A stretch of 21,114 bases of DNA. Origin: a virus. The DNA lies in the IMG/VR virus record IMGVR_UViG_3300021960_000637, positions 1 to 21,114 of that record; one strand, written 5' to 3'. The notes beneath the pieces are model-generated. The model ran no database searches. It was given only the letters and a program-made list of their open reading frames with translations, and was not told where the DNA came from. The translations under genes were made by a program, and so were the position numbers. The first letter of the stretch is position 1, and each line of letters begins with the position of its first letter. Positions 21,074 through 21,114 of this stretch are shown here, one piece after another.

Positions 21074-21114
21074 TTTAGGTTTACCTTACTAATTTCATAG
21101 TTGAATTGTTCTGT
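21070..21114 (-). CDS. C-terminal end of an unidentified upstream gene
   Basis: One minus-strand frame is open from the window edge for 14 codons (ending NYEISKVNLK) and stops with a TGA that overlaps the next ATG as ATGA. That is the spacing used between several gene pairs here. Too short to identify; another frame also ends nearby (TAA in AGGTAA), so the call is tentative. Confidence 0.35.
   Translation of the reverse strand, partial: TEQFNYEISKVNLK

Noticed and set aside
1-21114. tRNA genes, CRISPR arrays, insertion sequences, integrase or attachment sites
   Set aside because: None seen on either strand; gaps between genes are short and are filled by promoters and stem-loops.

Overview
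This window looks like part of the core replication module of a T4-superfamily myovirus. Every supported gene lies on the minus strand, packed with 1-4 nt overlaps (ATGA, TAATG, TTGA). In transcription order (high to low coordinates) the T4 core genes are 55 (late sigma), 47, 46, 45, 44, 62, regA and 43. The accessory genes (hsp20, a CobS-like AAA ATPase with a CobT-like VWA protein, peptide deformylase, several 2-oxoglutarate oxygenases) are of the kind carried by marine and environmental T4-like phages. The host cannot be named from sequence alone. The promoters are of the bacterial sigma-70 type, and hsp20 has a ROSE-like leader, an element best known from proteobacteria, so a proteobacterial host is a reasonable guess.

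Layout from the right edge leftward. 21114-20690: the tail of an unidentified gene and a small LSm-like protein. 20597-16167: promoter, then 55, 47, 46, a small NPPW methyltransferase and peptide deformylase. 16100-12330: three separately promoted units, namely a 53-aa orphan, the metalloprotease-like VWA protein and its MoxR/CobS-type ATPase. 12324-11736: hsp20, with a terminator, promoter and RNA-thermometer-like leader packed upstream and another terminator downstream. 11756-5543: a ten-gene operon (two 2OG oxygenases, DUF3310, 45, 44, DUF6817, a third 2OG oxygenase, 62, regA and a RimK-like ligase). 5565-1833: a promoter inside the end of the ligase gene, then DNA polymerase and a cytosine-5 methyltransferase. 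1836-1: a promoter overlapping the methyltransferase stop, then a DEAH helicase with a C-terminal HNH nuclease domain that runs off the left edge.

How the genes fit together: 43, 44, 62 and 45 form the replisome core; 46/47 process ends for recombination-dependent replication; RegA represses translation of early mRNAs; gp55 with the clamp redirects host RNA polymerase to late promoters. The extra genes probably modify DNA or proteins, or protect them.

Most interesting points: (a) a ROSE-like thermometer before hsp20; (b) a RimK-like ligase whose first 11 residues match the T4 capsid-targeting peptide in register, suggesting it may be packaged in the head; (c) a helicase-HNH protein beside a cytosine methyltransferase, a possible phage-borne restriction-modification pair; (d) eight promoters, all with exactly 17-nt spacers, several built into stem-loops in the manner of T4 PeSL cassettes, two of which predict leaderless mRNAs. 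All positions come from reading the sequence by eye; no searches or folding programs were run.
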